This document shows positions 40,790 to 49,398 of a stretch of 64,000 nt of DNA, piece by piece. A program made the translations under genes and the position numbers. The stretch lies in contig NZ_LMDF01000007.1 in assembly GCF_001425745.1 (NCBI RefSeq), positions 124,899 through 188,898 on the forward strand. The letters are read 5' to 3'. Source of the stretch: Caulobacter sp. Root343. Its GTDB lineage: Bacteria; Pseudomonadota; Alphaproteobacteria; Caulobacterales; Caulobacteraceae. The notes under the pieces were generated by a model. That model was not told the origin of the DNA. It ran no database searches and saw only the letters and a program-made list of their open reading frames with translations. The first letter of the stretch is position 1, and the number at the start of each line of letters is the position of its first letter.

Positions 40790-42430
40790 ATGACCGCGTC
40801 GAAACAGCCTGCCGCAGGCCAACAGCCTATTCGTATCGATGCGCTCGTCATCGGCGCCGGCTTTGGCGGGATGTACGCCGTGCACAAGCTCAGCGGCATG
40901 GGCCTGACCGTTCAGGGGATCGAGGCCGGCGGCGACGTCGGCGGTGTCTGGTACTGGAACCGCTATCCGGGCGCGCGCTGTGACCTGATGAGCCTCGACT
41001 ACTGCTACGCGTTCTCTCCGGAGCTCGAGCAGGAATGGACCTGGACCGAGCAGTTCGCCGCTCAACCGGAAATCCTGGCCTACGCCAACTTCGCGGCCGA
41101 TCGTCTGGACCTGCGCCGGCGCTTCCTGTTCGAGACCCGCGTCACGGGGGCGGTCTATCAGGATGCGACCCGCGTCTGGCGGGTCACCACCGATGACGGA
41201 CGCGTCTTCGAGGCGACCTACTGCGTCATGGCGTCGGGTCCGTTGTCGATCCCCAAGGGCGTTCCGTTCGACGGGGCCGATGATTTCAAGGGCGAGATCC
41301 TGCTGGCGGCCAAGTGGCCGCACGAGCCGGTCAGCTTCGAGGGCAAGCGGGTCGGGCTGGTCGGCACCGGCTCGACGGGCGTTCAGATCGTCCCGGAGGT
41401 CGCCAAGACCGCCGGTGCGCTGACGGTGTTCCAGCGCACCCCGAGCTTCACGCTGCCGATGCGCAACGTCGCGCTGGAGCCCGACTACGTCGCCGAGATC
41501 AAGCGCAACTACGCCGGCATTCGGCAGGCCGCGCGAAACAGCCCGTTGGGCGGCGTGCGCCCGCAATCGACACGGCCGTTCTTCAGCGTCACGCCCGAGC
41601 AGCGGCGGGCGCTGATGGAAGACGCCTGGGCGCGCGGCGGCCTGTCGTTCCTGGGAGCCTTCTCGGACCTGCTGATCAATGCGGAGGCCAATGAGCAGGT
41701 GGCCGAATTCGTCCGCGACAAGATCAGCGAGGTGGTCGCCGATCCCGTTGCCGCCGAAAAGCTGAAGCCGCGCGGCTACCCGATCTTCGCGCGCCGGCCC
41801 TGCCTCGACACCGAATACTACGAGACCTTCAACCTGCCGCATGTCGCGCTGCACGACTGTCTCGAGAGCCCGATCGTCAAGATCACGGAGACCGGCCTGC
41901 TGACCACCGCCGGCGAGGTGGCGCTGGACATGCTGATCTTCGCCACCGGCTATGACGGCCTTACCGGCGCCCTGTTGAACTTCGATGTCAGTGGTCGTGG
42001 CGGTGTCGAGCTGCGCGACAAGTGGCATGACGGCGCCAGGTCGCATCTCGGCCTGATGATGTCGTCCTTCCCGAACCTCTTCCTCGTCTGCGGTCCGAAC
42101 GGACCGGCGGCGCTGGCCAATATCATCACGCTGGATCAGCAGAACGTCGATTGGATCGCGGACGCGATCGCCCACATGCGCCAGGAAGGCCTATCGACCA
42201 TGCAGCCGACCGACCGCGCCGAGCAGGCGTGGATGGACACCGTCTATGGGCTGGCGGAGCTGACCCTCGTGTCCAAGGCCAACACCTGGTACGTCGGCGG
42301 CAATATCCGCGGCAAACCGCGCGGCTTGAGCATGTATACCGGCGGCTTCCAACGCTATGGCGAGGCCTGCCGACTGGCCGCGGAAGGCGGTTATGCGGAT
42401 TTCGTCTTCGAGAGCGCTGCTGAGGGCTGA
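40790..42430 (+). CDS. Flavin-dependent Baeyer-Villiger monooxygenase, copy 2
   Basis: A 546-residue paralogue of the enzyme at 22533. It has G-A-G-F-G-G for FAD, G-T-G-S-T-G for NADPH, and W-Y-W-N-R-Y-P-G-A-R-C-D. The fingerprint reads F-K-G-E-I-L-L-A-A-K-W-P (166-177), so the usual His is Leu172. ATG 40790 follows AGGGAGA. Two related enzymes in one regulon suggest either two oxygen insertions in sequence or a broader substrate range. It ends the island; the next gene converges and has no island palindrome. Confidence 0.92.
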   Translation: MTASKQPAAGQQPIRIDALVIGAGFGGMYAVHKLSGMGLTVQGIEAGGDVGGVWYWNRYPGARCDLMSLDYCYAFSPELEQEWTWTEQFAAQPEILAYANFAADRLDLRRRFLFETRVTGAVYQDATRVWRVTTDDGRVFEATYCVMASGPLSIPKGVPFDGADDFKGEILLAAKWPHEPVSFEGKRVGLVGTGSTGVQIVPEVAKTAGALTVFQRTPSFTLPMRNVALEPDYVAEIKRNYAGIRQAARNSPLGGVRPQSTRPFFSVTPEQRRALMEDAWARGGLSFLGAFSDLLINAEANEQVAEFVRDKISEVVADPVAAEKLKPRGYPIFARRPCLDTEYYETFNLPHVALHDCLESPIVKITETGLLTTAGEVALDMLIFATGYDGLTGALLNFDVSGRGGVELRDKWHDGARSHLGLMMSSFPNLFLVCGPNGPAALANIITLDQQNVDWIADAIAHMRQEGLSTMQPTDRAEQAWMDTVYGLAELTLVSKANTWYVGGNIRGKPRGLSMYTGGFQRYGEACRLAAEGGYADFVFESAAEG

Positions 42431-42490
42431 AGGGCTGAGAGGACGTTCAGCGCAGGCGTTTGAGGCAGCTCGCGCGCCTTGCAAAACGAA

Positions 42491-45481
42491 CTACTTCGGC
42501 GCTGGCCGCCAAACGGAGACGCCGGCGCCTTCGCCAAAGCGTATCTCGACGATCTTTCCGGTCGGGTCGAGCAAGGCCTCGACGAGGGAGCCGTCCGAGG
42601 CCAGGCGGAACTTCGTCGGACTCTCTGCCAGCAGCTTGTCGCTTGGCAGGCGCGCCGGCGGATCGACCATCAGGACCTCGCCGTCGCGTCGCAGCGCGAG
42701 CGTCACCTCGGGACGGCCGACCAGGGCGTAGCGGCCGACATAGCGATCCAGGACCGCCGACGGCAACGTAGTCGTCGCCTTGGGGCGCACCAGCAGCGGC
42801 GCGGCGGCGCGCAGCGCGGGATCGCCCAGGAAGGTCCAGCGATCGTCGCGTCGCCACGTCTGGTCGAAGACGCCGGAGGCGATCCAACCGCGGTCCGGCG
42901 TCCGGCCCTTGGCCTGAACGAGCCGCCGTCCATCGCTGATCCACCAGTCGTATGAATTGCCGATGGAGTCACCCGTGATGGTGACCAGCGAGAGCGGCTC
43001 CCACGCGAACAGGCCGGCGGCCGAGGTGGCGGTCACCGAGAGCACGTAACGGTTCGCCGCGCGCGGATTGGGATGAAGCATGACGGCGTAGGCGTCCTTG
43101 GCCGCGAACCGCCGGCCATCGACCGTGATCGCGTCCGGGGCCGCGGTCAGCGGCAGGTCGCGACGCAGTCGGGCGGCGACCGCATTGGCGTCAGGCCCAC
43201 CGAGCAGGATCAACGAGAGGCCCTTCTCCTGCTCGGCCGTCAGCGCCTTGTCGTCGACGACACGGGGTTCGTCGCCGTAGACCGAGCGCCACACGCCAGC
43301 GAGGGTCTCGGCCTTGCGGCGAATTTCGGCGCGCATCTCGGGATCGCGGGCCGTCGTGCCGACGACGATGACGAAGGGCGTCGACAGGATGTCGAAGGCG
43401 CCGCCGGGCAGGGCGGGGGTCTTGAAGCTGGCTCCCTTGGGCGCGTCGGGCGCGGTCAGGGTCACGTGGCCGTCCGGGCTGGGGGAGACCTCAAGGGGAC
43501 GGCCGTTCCACACGACCTTCAGAGGTCCGTTCGACTTCAGCAGAGACGCCGGCGGGGCAAGGGTCAGGCGGGCGACATTGCGGGTGTCGAGCCGCAGCAC
43601 ACCGGGTTCGGTCATCTCGGCGTCGACCTGGATCACCGACAGCGGCGCCAGCGCGCGATCGACGGTTATCCAGTGGGCTTGGGCGGCGCGCAGATCGGCG
43701 GCGCGCAGGCGAACCTTGGTCGGCGCCTCGATCCGGCGTTGCCGCAGGAACCAGCCGACGATGTCGTCGGCCTCGCCCAGCGCCTCGTGACCTCGTCCGG
43801 GATATTCGCGATAGCGGACATCGTAGCCCCAGCGCTGCAGCAGGGCGGTGACGTGACGGGCATAGCGAGCGTCTATGGCGACGTCCTCATCGCCCTGATG
43901 AATGAAGACGGGCGTGTTGTTCAGCGCCTCCAGCCCGACGAAATCGCTCTCGGCCTCGCGCAGCCAGCGTTCCATCGGACGGTCGGCGGCGGGATCGTCG
44001 CGGCCGCCCTTGGGATCAATGCGGAGATCGGCGCCGCCGAATACGGGGGCCAGGGCCGCGAACCGGCCCGCGTGATGGGTTCCGAGCTGCCAAGTTCCCT
44101 TGCCGCCCATCGAGCCGCCGGTGAGATAGGTGCGGGTGTCGTCGACGTTCAACCGGGCGCGCGCCGCCTCCAGGCAGTTCATCACGTCCAGCTCGCCGGG
44201 TCCGAGATAGCCGTTGGTGCCACGCCCGTGCGGCTCGATCCAGATCACGGGCCAGCGCTCGACGACGCCCCCGTGGCGGGCGTCAATGCTCCAGTAGCGG
44301 ACATAGGGTGGCGAGGCGGGATTGGCGCCATGCAGGTTCAGCACGGTCGGCCAGGCGCGGGCGGGATCGTAGCCGACCGGCAGATAGGCGCGGCAGAATT
44401 GGGTGGAGCCGTCCAGCGGATCGACCCAGGCCAGGCGCGCGAAGCCCGAGGATCGGATCGCCGCCTGGGGCCCCATCCGCATCTCGGCCGCCTCCATCAG
44501 GGCTGATTGGACCGGGGCATAGGCGTCCTTCAGGCGCGAGAGATCGGCGCCCGCGCGATCCGTGACCAGGACGCCCAGCATCCGCCAATGACCGGCCTCG
44601 GCGTCCGAACCCGTCGCGGCGGCGGCCTGAGCAAGCAGGGCCTTGGCCGCTGTCGCCATGTCGCCCTTGTACCAGGGCGCGAAGGCCAGCAAGGGCTGTC
44701 CAGCGGCGTTGATTGTCCGCACGGCGACCTCATAGGGACCGTCGGGCCAATCGGCGGTCGGCAACGAGGCGATCGTTCCGCGCGGCGCGGTCGCCCGGCC
44801 CATCTCCCTGCCGCCCGGCGCGGTGACTACAATCTCGACGGTTCCCTGACGCGGCAGGGAGTCGGTGCGCACCTTCAGCTGGCCGTCCTGGCTCCAGGCC
44901 CCTGGCTGCAGCCGGACGTCGGGCAGCGGCTGACCGGGGGAGAGGATCCGCGCCGACAGCAAGGTGGCCCCCGAGCCCCGCTCGGCGCGCAGCAGGATGG
45001 CGTTATTGCCGGCGCGCAGTCGCACCGGAATGCGAACGGCGTCGTAGAGGCCGGCGGGCGCGGCGGGGATCGCGACCGGTTCGCCGTTGATCCAAGCCGA
45101 AAGCGCTCCGCCGGCGCCCAGCGACAGCTCCGCCGGCCCATCCGCCTCGCGCTGGACGACCGCCGAGGCATAGAGCCAGCGCCCCTCCGCGCCAGCCGCC
45201 GTCAGATCGACAAGGTCGTCCCAGGCGGCCAGCGGCTTCCAGTCGGGCCCCGCCGCCAGCTTGACCTCCTCGGCGGAAGGTTCCGCCAAGCCCGTGACCA
45301 TCCAGCGACGCAGGTAGCGCGCCTCGCCCGGCGACCAGAGGGGCCGTTCGGCGTCGCGGACAGCTTGGGTCTTTTCCGGCGGCGCGGGGAGAACAGGCTG
45401 TGCGGGCGGCGTTTGGGCTTGAGCCATGGTCGCCGCCAAGACGAGCGACATCATCGACGCTGTCAGCCGAAAGCTTGCCAC
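42491..45481 (-). CDS. Large secreted esterase / alpha-beta hydrolase with extra N- and C-terminal domains
   Basis: A 996-residue protein with a signal peptide (1-22). An N-terminal beta-sandwich-like region (~60-240) precedes an alpha/beta hydrolase of the PHB-depolymerase/feruloyl-esterase type (~345-610). Its elbow is G-G-S-M-G-G (Ser457), the Asp is in H-Q-G-D-E-D (~555-560) and the His in G-R-G-H-E-A (~590). The ~375 residues after it include a domain with W-W-I-S-D-G-R-R and a terminal DUF3471-like segment (Y-V-G-R-Y). The GTG start follows GGGGAG. A surface esterase acting on plant polymer esters is plausible; the substrate is unknown. Confidence 0.85.
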   Translation of the reverse strand: MASFRLTASMMSLVLAATMAQAQTPPAQPVLPAPPEKTQAVRDAERPLWSPGEARYLRRWMVTGLAEPSAEEVKLAAGPDWKPLAAWDDLVDLTAAGAEGRWLYASAVVQREADGPAELSLGAGGALSAWINGEPVAIPAAPAGLYDAVRIPVRLRAGNNAILLRAERGSGATLLSARILSPGQPLPDVRLQPGAWSQDGQLKVRTDSLPRQGTVEIVVTAPGGREMGRATAPRGTIASLPTADWPDGPYEVAVRTINAAGQPLLAFAPWYKGDMATAAKALLAQAAAATGSDAEAGHWRMLGVLVTDRAGADLSRLKDAYAPVQSALMEAAEMRMGPQAAIRSSGFARLAWVDPLDGSTQFCRAYLPVGYDPARAWPTVLNLHGANPASPPYVRYWSIDARHGGVVERWPVIWIEPHGRGTNGYLGPGELDVMNCLEAARARLNVDDTRTYLTGGSMGGKGTWQLGTHHAGRFAALAPVFGGADLRIDPKGGRDDPAADRPMERWLREAESDFVGLEALNNTPVFIHQGDEDVAIDARYARHVTALLQRWGYDVRYREYPGRGHEALGEADDIVGWFLRQRRIEAPTKVRLRAADLRAAQAHWITVDRALAPLSVIQVDAEMTEPGVLRLDTRNVARLTLAPPASLLKSNGPLKVVWNGRPLEVSPSPDGHVTLTAPDAPKGASFKTPALPGGAFDILSTPFVIVVGTTARDPEMRAEIRRKAETLAGVWRSVYGDEPRVVDDKALTAEQEKGLSLILLGGPDANAVAARLRRDLPLTAAPDAITVDGRRFAAKDAYAVMLHPNPRAANRYVLSVTATSAAGLFAWEPLSLVTITGDSIGNSYDWWISDGRRLVQAKGRTPDRGWIASGVFDQTWRRDDRWTFLGDPALRAAAPLLVRPKATTTLPSAVLDRYVGRYALVGRPEVTLALRRDGEVLMVDPPARLPSDKLLAESPTKFRLASDGSLVEALLDPTGKIVEIRFGEGAGVSVWRPAPK

Positions 45482-45582
45482 GCGCTACAACTCCCCATTT
45501 TTTATAGCGCTAACATGGTTATCTGGGGTTGTGCAAAGGCCCAGCCGCCGCCAGCGGCGACAGGAAGCCATCTCCCTTGGGA

Positions 45583-46791
45583 TCAGTCTTTCGCGGTGGA
45601 GGAGGCAGACGGCGTGGTGAAGTCGAAGGTCTGGACCGAGTGGGCCGCGGTGGGCGGGGTCAGCACCTCGGGATGGACCAGGGTGAGCAGGGCGTCGCGG
45701 CGGCCGGCCGCCCAATGCTCTTCCATCGTCCGGCGCGAGAACTCGTAGTCCTTCGACTGGCCCTCGTAGGTCGCCGAGCGGTAGACCAGTTGGACGATGT
45801 TGTAGACCGCCGGGTCCGACGCCTCGGCCAGTAGCCGCGCCTGGGGCGTGGCCGCCAGCTCCGGCGGCATCTGGGCCAGCAATTCGTTGAAGGCCGCGCG
45901 CAGTCTCTGGATCTGCTTGAAGCTGTCAGTCGCCGCGCGGGTGCGGCTGGAGAACTGCACCTCCTTCATCCGCACGGCCACTTCCGACAGGTCGCGCGGC
46001 AGTCCGCCCTGGGCGCTCCACAGGTCGACTTGGAAGATTAGGGTGTCCAGATCCGAGCGCGACGACAGCACCCAGTCCAGCGGCGTGTTGGAGACCAGAC
46101 CGCCATCCCAGTAGAACTCGCCGTTGATCTCCACCGCGTCGAAGGCCGGGGGCAGGGCGCCGCTGGCCATGATGTGTTCGGGACCGATGACGTCGGTCTC
46201 GTTGTCGAAATAGGCGAAGTTGCCAGTGCGGACGTTGACCGCCCCGACGCTGAACCGCATCGTCTTGGCGTTGATCCGGTCGAAATCGACCAGCCGCTCC
46301 AAGGTCGGCTTCAGAGCCGAGGTATCGTACCAACTGGTCGCGCCGGCGACGCCGGCCGGCCGCAGAAACGGCGGCGGCGCGCGGGGGGTGAAGAAGCCGG
46401 GCACGCCCTTGGCCATGATCTGGCCCGCCGACAGCTGATTGACCCAGCCGCGGGCCGCGTCGCCGTTCAGCATGTCGGTCCACAGGCTGCCCCAGCCGCC
46501 GTCGTGCGGTTGGCTGACCAGCTCCCAGAACTCGCGCAGGCGAGCGACGCGGGTCTCGCGTGGGTTGCCAGCGATGATGGCGCTGTTGATCGCGCCGATC
46601 GAGATGCCGGCGATCCAGGTCGGTTCGACCTCGGCCTCCAGCAGGGCCTCGTAGACCCCAGCCTGGTAGGCGCCCAGCGCCCCGCCGCCTTGCAGCAACA
46701 GGGCGACGCTCTCGAACGCGGTGGCGTTGGGCTTGGGCTTCTCCGGCGGCGCGACCGCCCCACGGCGCTTGGGGCCCGTCCGGCTATTCAC
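45583..46791 (-). CDS. Patatin-like phospholipase family protein
   Basis: A 402-residue patatin-fold lipid acyl hydrolase. The oxyanion motif is G-G-G-A-L-G-A-Y (35-42), the nucleophile Ser64 in G-I-S-I-G and the catalytic Asp229 in W-D-G-G. The C-terminal part (~270-380) looks like DUF3734. No signal peptide. Its start overlaps the end of the upstream carboxymuconolactone decarboxylase-like gene by 8 bp, so they are co-transcribed. The likely role is cytoplasmic lipid or PHB-related acyl hydrolysis. Confidence 0.9.
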   Translation of the reverse strand: MNSRTGPKRRGAVAPPEKPKPNATAFESVALLLQGGGALGAYQAGVYEALLEAEVEPTWIAGISIGAINSAIIAGNPRETRVARLREFWELVSQPHDGGWGSLWTDMLNGDAARGWVNQLSAGQIMAKGVPGFFTPRAPPPFLRPAGVAGATSWYDTSALKPTLERLVDFDRINAKTMRFSVGAVNVRTGNFAYFDNETDVIGPEHIMASGALPPAFDAVEINGEFYWDGGLVSNTPLDWVLSSRSDLDTLIFQVDLWSAQGGLPRDLSEVAVRMKEVQFSSRTRAATDSFKQIQRLRAAFNELLAQMPPELAATPQARLLAEASDPAVYNIVQLVYRSATYEGQSKDYEFSRRTMEEHWAAGRRDALLTLVHPEVLTPPTAAHSVQTFDFTTPSASSTAKD

Positions 46792-47350
46792 GTTCGGGGA
46801 CCGGCACGTTGAAGCCGTTGAGGGTCACCGAGACCAGGGCGTAGAGGCCGACCAGATAGATCAGCTCGTTGGCGCCATGCTGGCCGAAGATCTTGACGGC
46901 CAGGGTGTAGAGCGGCTCGGGCAGCACGCCGCCGCGGCTCAGGGCGTAGGCCACGTCGAACGCGACGCTCTCGTCCTTGGCCAGGTCGTTGGGCTTGAGG
47001 TCGGCGACCAGGGTGGCCAGGCGTTCGGGCGACATGCCTTCGCGCTCGGCGACGGCGATGTGGGCGTAGATCTCGTAGGCGGCGTCGTAGCGCGCCCCGA
47101 CCACCAGGATGGCGATCTGCCGGACATTGTCGGGCAGGACCGCATTGGCCGTCATGGCCAGGGTGAGATCCCAGATCGCCTTGCCGATCGCCGGCTCGTG
47201 CAGCCAGGGATTCCACGGCCCCATCAGGGCGCCGTCCTCGCGCTCGACCAGGAAGGCGTTGAAATGGCCGGCGATCCCTCGCCGCATGTCGTCGTAGAGG
47301 GGTTTCTGTTCGGGGGTGAGGTCGGCGGGAGCGATCAGGGGCAGGCGCAT
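46784..47350 (-). CDS. Carboxymuconolactone decarboxylase (CMD/AhpD-like) family protein
   Basis: A 188-residue all-helical protein with the CMD fold: I-A-I-L-V-V-G-A-R-Y-D-A-A-Y-E-I-Y-A-H, and N-E-L-I-Y-L-V-G-L-Y-A-L-V near the end. The C-x-x-C pair of peroxidase-type AhpD is absent (A-Y-E-I in its place), as in other non-redox members. ATG 47350 follows AAGGATCC; a longer frame upstream is not needed. It overlaps the patatin gene. Confidence 0.85.
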   Translation of the reverse strand: MRLPLIAPADLTPEQKPLYDDMRRGIAGHFNAFLVEREDGALMGPWNPWLHEPAIGKAIWDLTLAMTANAVLPDNVRQIAILVVGARYDAAYEIYAHIAVAEREGMSPERLATLVADLKPNDLAKDESVAFDVAYALSRGGVLPEPLYTLAVKIFGQHGANELIYLVGLYALVSVTLNGFNVPVPERE

Positions 47351-47406
47351 CTGGGATCCTTCGACAGGCGAGGAGAGGCCACGAGCCGCAACGCACAGGG
47401 CGCTGC

Positions 47407-48390
47407 TCAGCTTGTGGTGCGGTGCAGCATGGATGTGGCGGGAAGATGTCGGCCGTTCGTTCGCCGCCGCTCCCATTCGACCAGGATCTCGAGAAAGGCC
47501 GCCACCCGCCGCGGCCGAAACCGCGTCACCGGGGTGACGGCGTAGATCCCGCCGCTCTCCAGGCTCCAGTTCGGCAGCACGCGCGCCAGGCGGCCGCTGG
47601 CTAGGTCGGCCTCCACGGCGTAGTCAGGCAGCACCGACAGGCCGACGCCGGAGCGCACCGCTTCGAGGGCGCCGAGCGTGGCGTCGATGCGCAGCGCCGC
47701 CGACATCTGAACCCGGCGCTGTTGGCCTTCGCCGTCATGGAAAATCCAGCCGAGCGGGTCGCGCAGGACGCCGTTGGCGACGAACGGCAGGTCGGCGAGC
47801 TGCTCGGGCGTGGAGTCCGAGCCAAGGCGGGCGGCGAGGCCGGGATCGCCGACCAGGATCTGCTGGAACGATCCGATCCGCCGGGCGCGCAGATCGCTGT
47901 CGGTCAGCCAGCCGACACGGATCGCCAGTTCGATGTCCCGCTCGACCGGGTCGAGGGTCTGGTCGCTGATCAGGACATCGGCGGTGCAGGCGGGATACCG
48001 GCGCTGAAACTCGGCGATGGCGGGAACGACAATGGCGACGCCATAGTCGAAGGGCGCCGTCAGCCGCAGCGTTCCGGCGGGCGCGTCCTCGTCGGCCTCG
48101 AGCCCGTCAAAAGCCTCCTGCGCCTCGGAGAGGATGCGGGCGCAGCGGTCATAGAAGGCGCGGCCCGCCTCGGTCGGTCGCACGCTGCGGGTGGTGCGCA
48201 CCAGCAGGGTCGTCGCGAAGGCTTCTTCCAGCTTGGCGACCTGTTGGCTCACCACGGCCTTGGTGATGCCCAGCCGCTGGGCGGCGGCGGTGAACGAACC
48301 GGTTTCCACCACCTCGGCGAAATAGGCCAGGCGCTTGAGGTTGTTGATGCCGCGGTTGGCGCCGTCACGGTGATTGTATGTTTGGGACAT
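47407..48390 (-). CDS. LysR-family transcriptional regulator
   Basis: A 327-residue LysR protein: HTH at ~17-75 (L-K-R-L-A-Y-F-A-E-V-V-E-T-G-S-F-T-A-A-A, K-A-V-V-S-Q-Q-V-A-K-L-E), then an effector domain (~105-305). The frame is open far upstream through the opposite-strand genes, but LysR homology begins just after ATG 48390, which lies within a palindrome (48375-48393). It is divergent from the metallo-beta-lactamase-like gene at 48499 and probably regulates it and the SnoaL-like gene after it. Confidence 0.9.
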   Translation of the reverse strand: MSQTYNHRDGANRGINNLKRLAYFAEVVETGSFTAAAQRLGITKAVVSQQVAKLEEAFATTLLVRTTRSVRPTEAGRAFYDRCARILSEAQEAFDGLEADEDAPAGTLRLTAPFDYGVAIVVPAIAEFQRRYPACTADVLISDQTLDPVERDIELAIRVGWLTDSDLRARRIGSFQQILVGDPGLAARLGSDSTPEQLADLPFVANGVLRDPLGWIFHDGEGQQRRVQMSAALRIDATLGALEAVRSGVGLSVLPDYAVEADLASGRLARVLPNWSLESGGIYAVTPVTRFRPRRVAAFLEILVEWERRRTNGRHLPATSMLHRTTS

Positions 48391-48393
48391 ACA
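48375..48393. promoter_or_regulatory. LysR-type palindrome overlapping the LysR start codon
   Basis: TGTATGT (48375-48381) and ACATACA (48387-48393) form perfect 7-bp arms around TTGGG, with the T-N11-A core of LysR sites. The LysR start codon (48388-48390) lies inside the right arm, 106 bp from the divergent gene. Confidence 0.55.
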
Positions 48394-48498
48394 GAAGGTG
48401 TATTTTTCCGGTCTACGAATTGCAATCGACCGGGCGCATGTTGGTCTCGGACCTGGAGCGGCCTTCCGCCCTGACCTTGATCCAGAGCGACAGCCCTC

Positions 48499-49395
48499 AT
48501 GCCCACCCGGAGACAGATGATGACGATGATCGCAGGCGGCGCGGCCGCATCCCTTTCGGGCCAGAGCGACGCCCTGGCCGCCGGCGCCAAGCTGGAATGG
48601 AAAGCCTTCCCGGCCGGCGAGAACGGCTTCTTCCGGGCGCCGGTCCTGGTCTGGGGCCCCACCGAGTCCCTGCTGATCGATGGCGGCTTCACGCTTCCGG
48701 ACGGCCGGGCGCTGGTCGAGGCGATCAAGGCCTCGGGCCGCAAGTTGACCGCCATCTATGTCAGCCAGAGCGACCCGGACTATTATTTCAGCCTGGGGCC
48801 GATCAAGGCCGCCTTCCCGGACGCCAAGGTGCTGGCCGCCTCGGACACGATCGCGGCGATCCAGGCCAGCGTCGACAAGAAGCTGGCTACCTGGGGTCCG
48901 CAGCTGGGCGACAACGGCCCCAAGACCCTGGCCGACATCGTCATGCCGACCGCCTTCAACGGAGAGCAGTTGAGCGTCGACGGTCAGGCCGTCCAGATCG
49001 TTCCGGCCCAGGGCCTGGCCAATCGCCGCTATCTCTGGACGCCGTCGCTGTCGGCGATCTTCGGCGGGGTCTTGGTGTTTTCCGGCGTCCACGTCTGGAC
49101 CGCCGACACGGCCAGCGCCGAGGCGCGCGCGGCCTGGGTCAAGCAACTGGACGCCATGTTGGCCCGCGGGCCGGCGGTGGTCGTTCCCGGCCACATGACG
49201 CCCTCGGCTCCGACCGGGGCGGCGGCGCTGGCCTATACCCGCGACTATCTGCTTGCCTTCGAGCAGGAGCTGGCCAAGGCCAAGGACGCCGCCGCCCTGA
49301 TCGCGGCCATGACCGCCCGCTATCCGGACGCGGGCATGGGCGTGGCCTTGCAGATCGGCGCCAAGGTCGCCACCGGCGAAATGAAGTGGGGCTGA
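48499..49395 (+). CDS. Metallo-beta-lactamase-fold protein with degenerate metal site
   Basis: A 298-residue protein starting with a Tat-like signal (T-R-R-Q-M-M, then a hydrophobic stretch to ~28). It has the MBL fold (L-L-I-D-G-G-F, V-P-G-H-M-T-P, V-H-V-W-T-A-D). The key H-x-H-x-D-H motif is S-Q-S-D-P-D-Y at 89-95: both early His are Ser and the last is Tyr, only the Asp remains. Zinc binding of the usual kind is unlikely. Subfamilies with this change exist, so it may be a separate functional class. It is followed 3 bp later by a SnoaL-like gene. Confidence 0.82.
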   Translation: MPTRRQMMTMIAGGAAASLSGQSDALAAGAKLEWKAFPAGENGFFRAPVLVWGPTESLLIDGGFTLPDGRALVEAIKASGRKLTAIYVSQSDPDYYFSLGPIKAAFPDAKVLAASDTIAAIQASVDKKLATWGPQLGDNGPKTLADIVMPTAFNGEQLSVDGQAVQIVPAQGLANRRYLWTPSLSAIFGGVLVFSGVHVWTADTASAEARAAWVKQLDAMLARGPAVVVPGHMTPSAPTGAAALAYTRDYLLAFEQELAKAKDAAALIAAMTARYPDAGMGVALQIGAKVATGEMKWG

Positions 49396-49398
49396 GCG

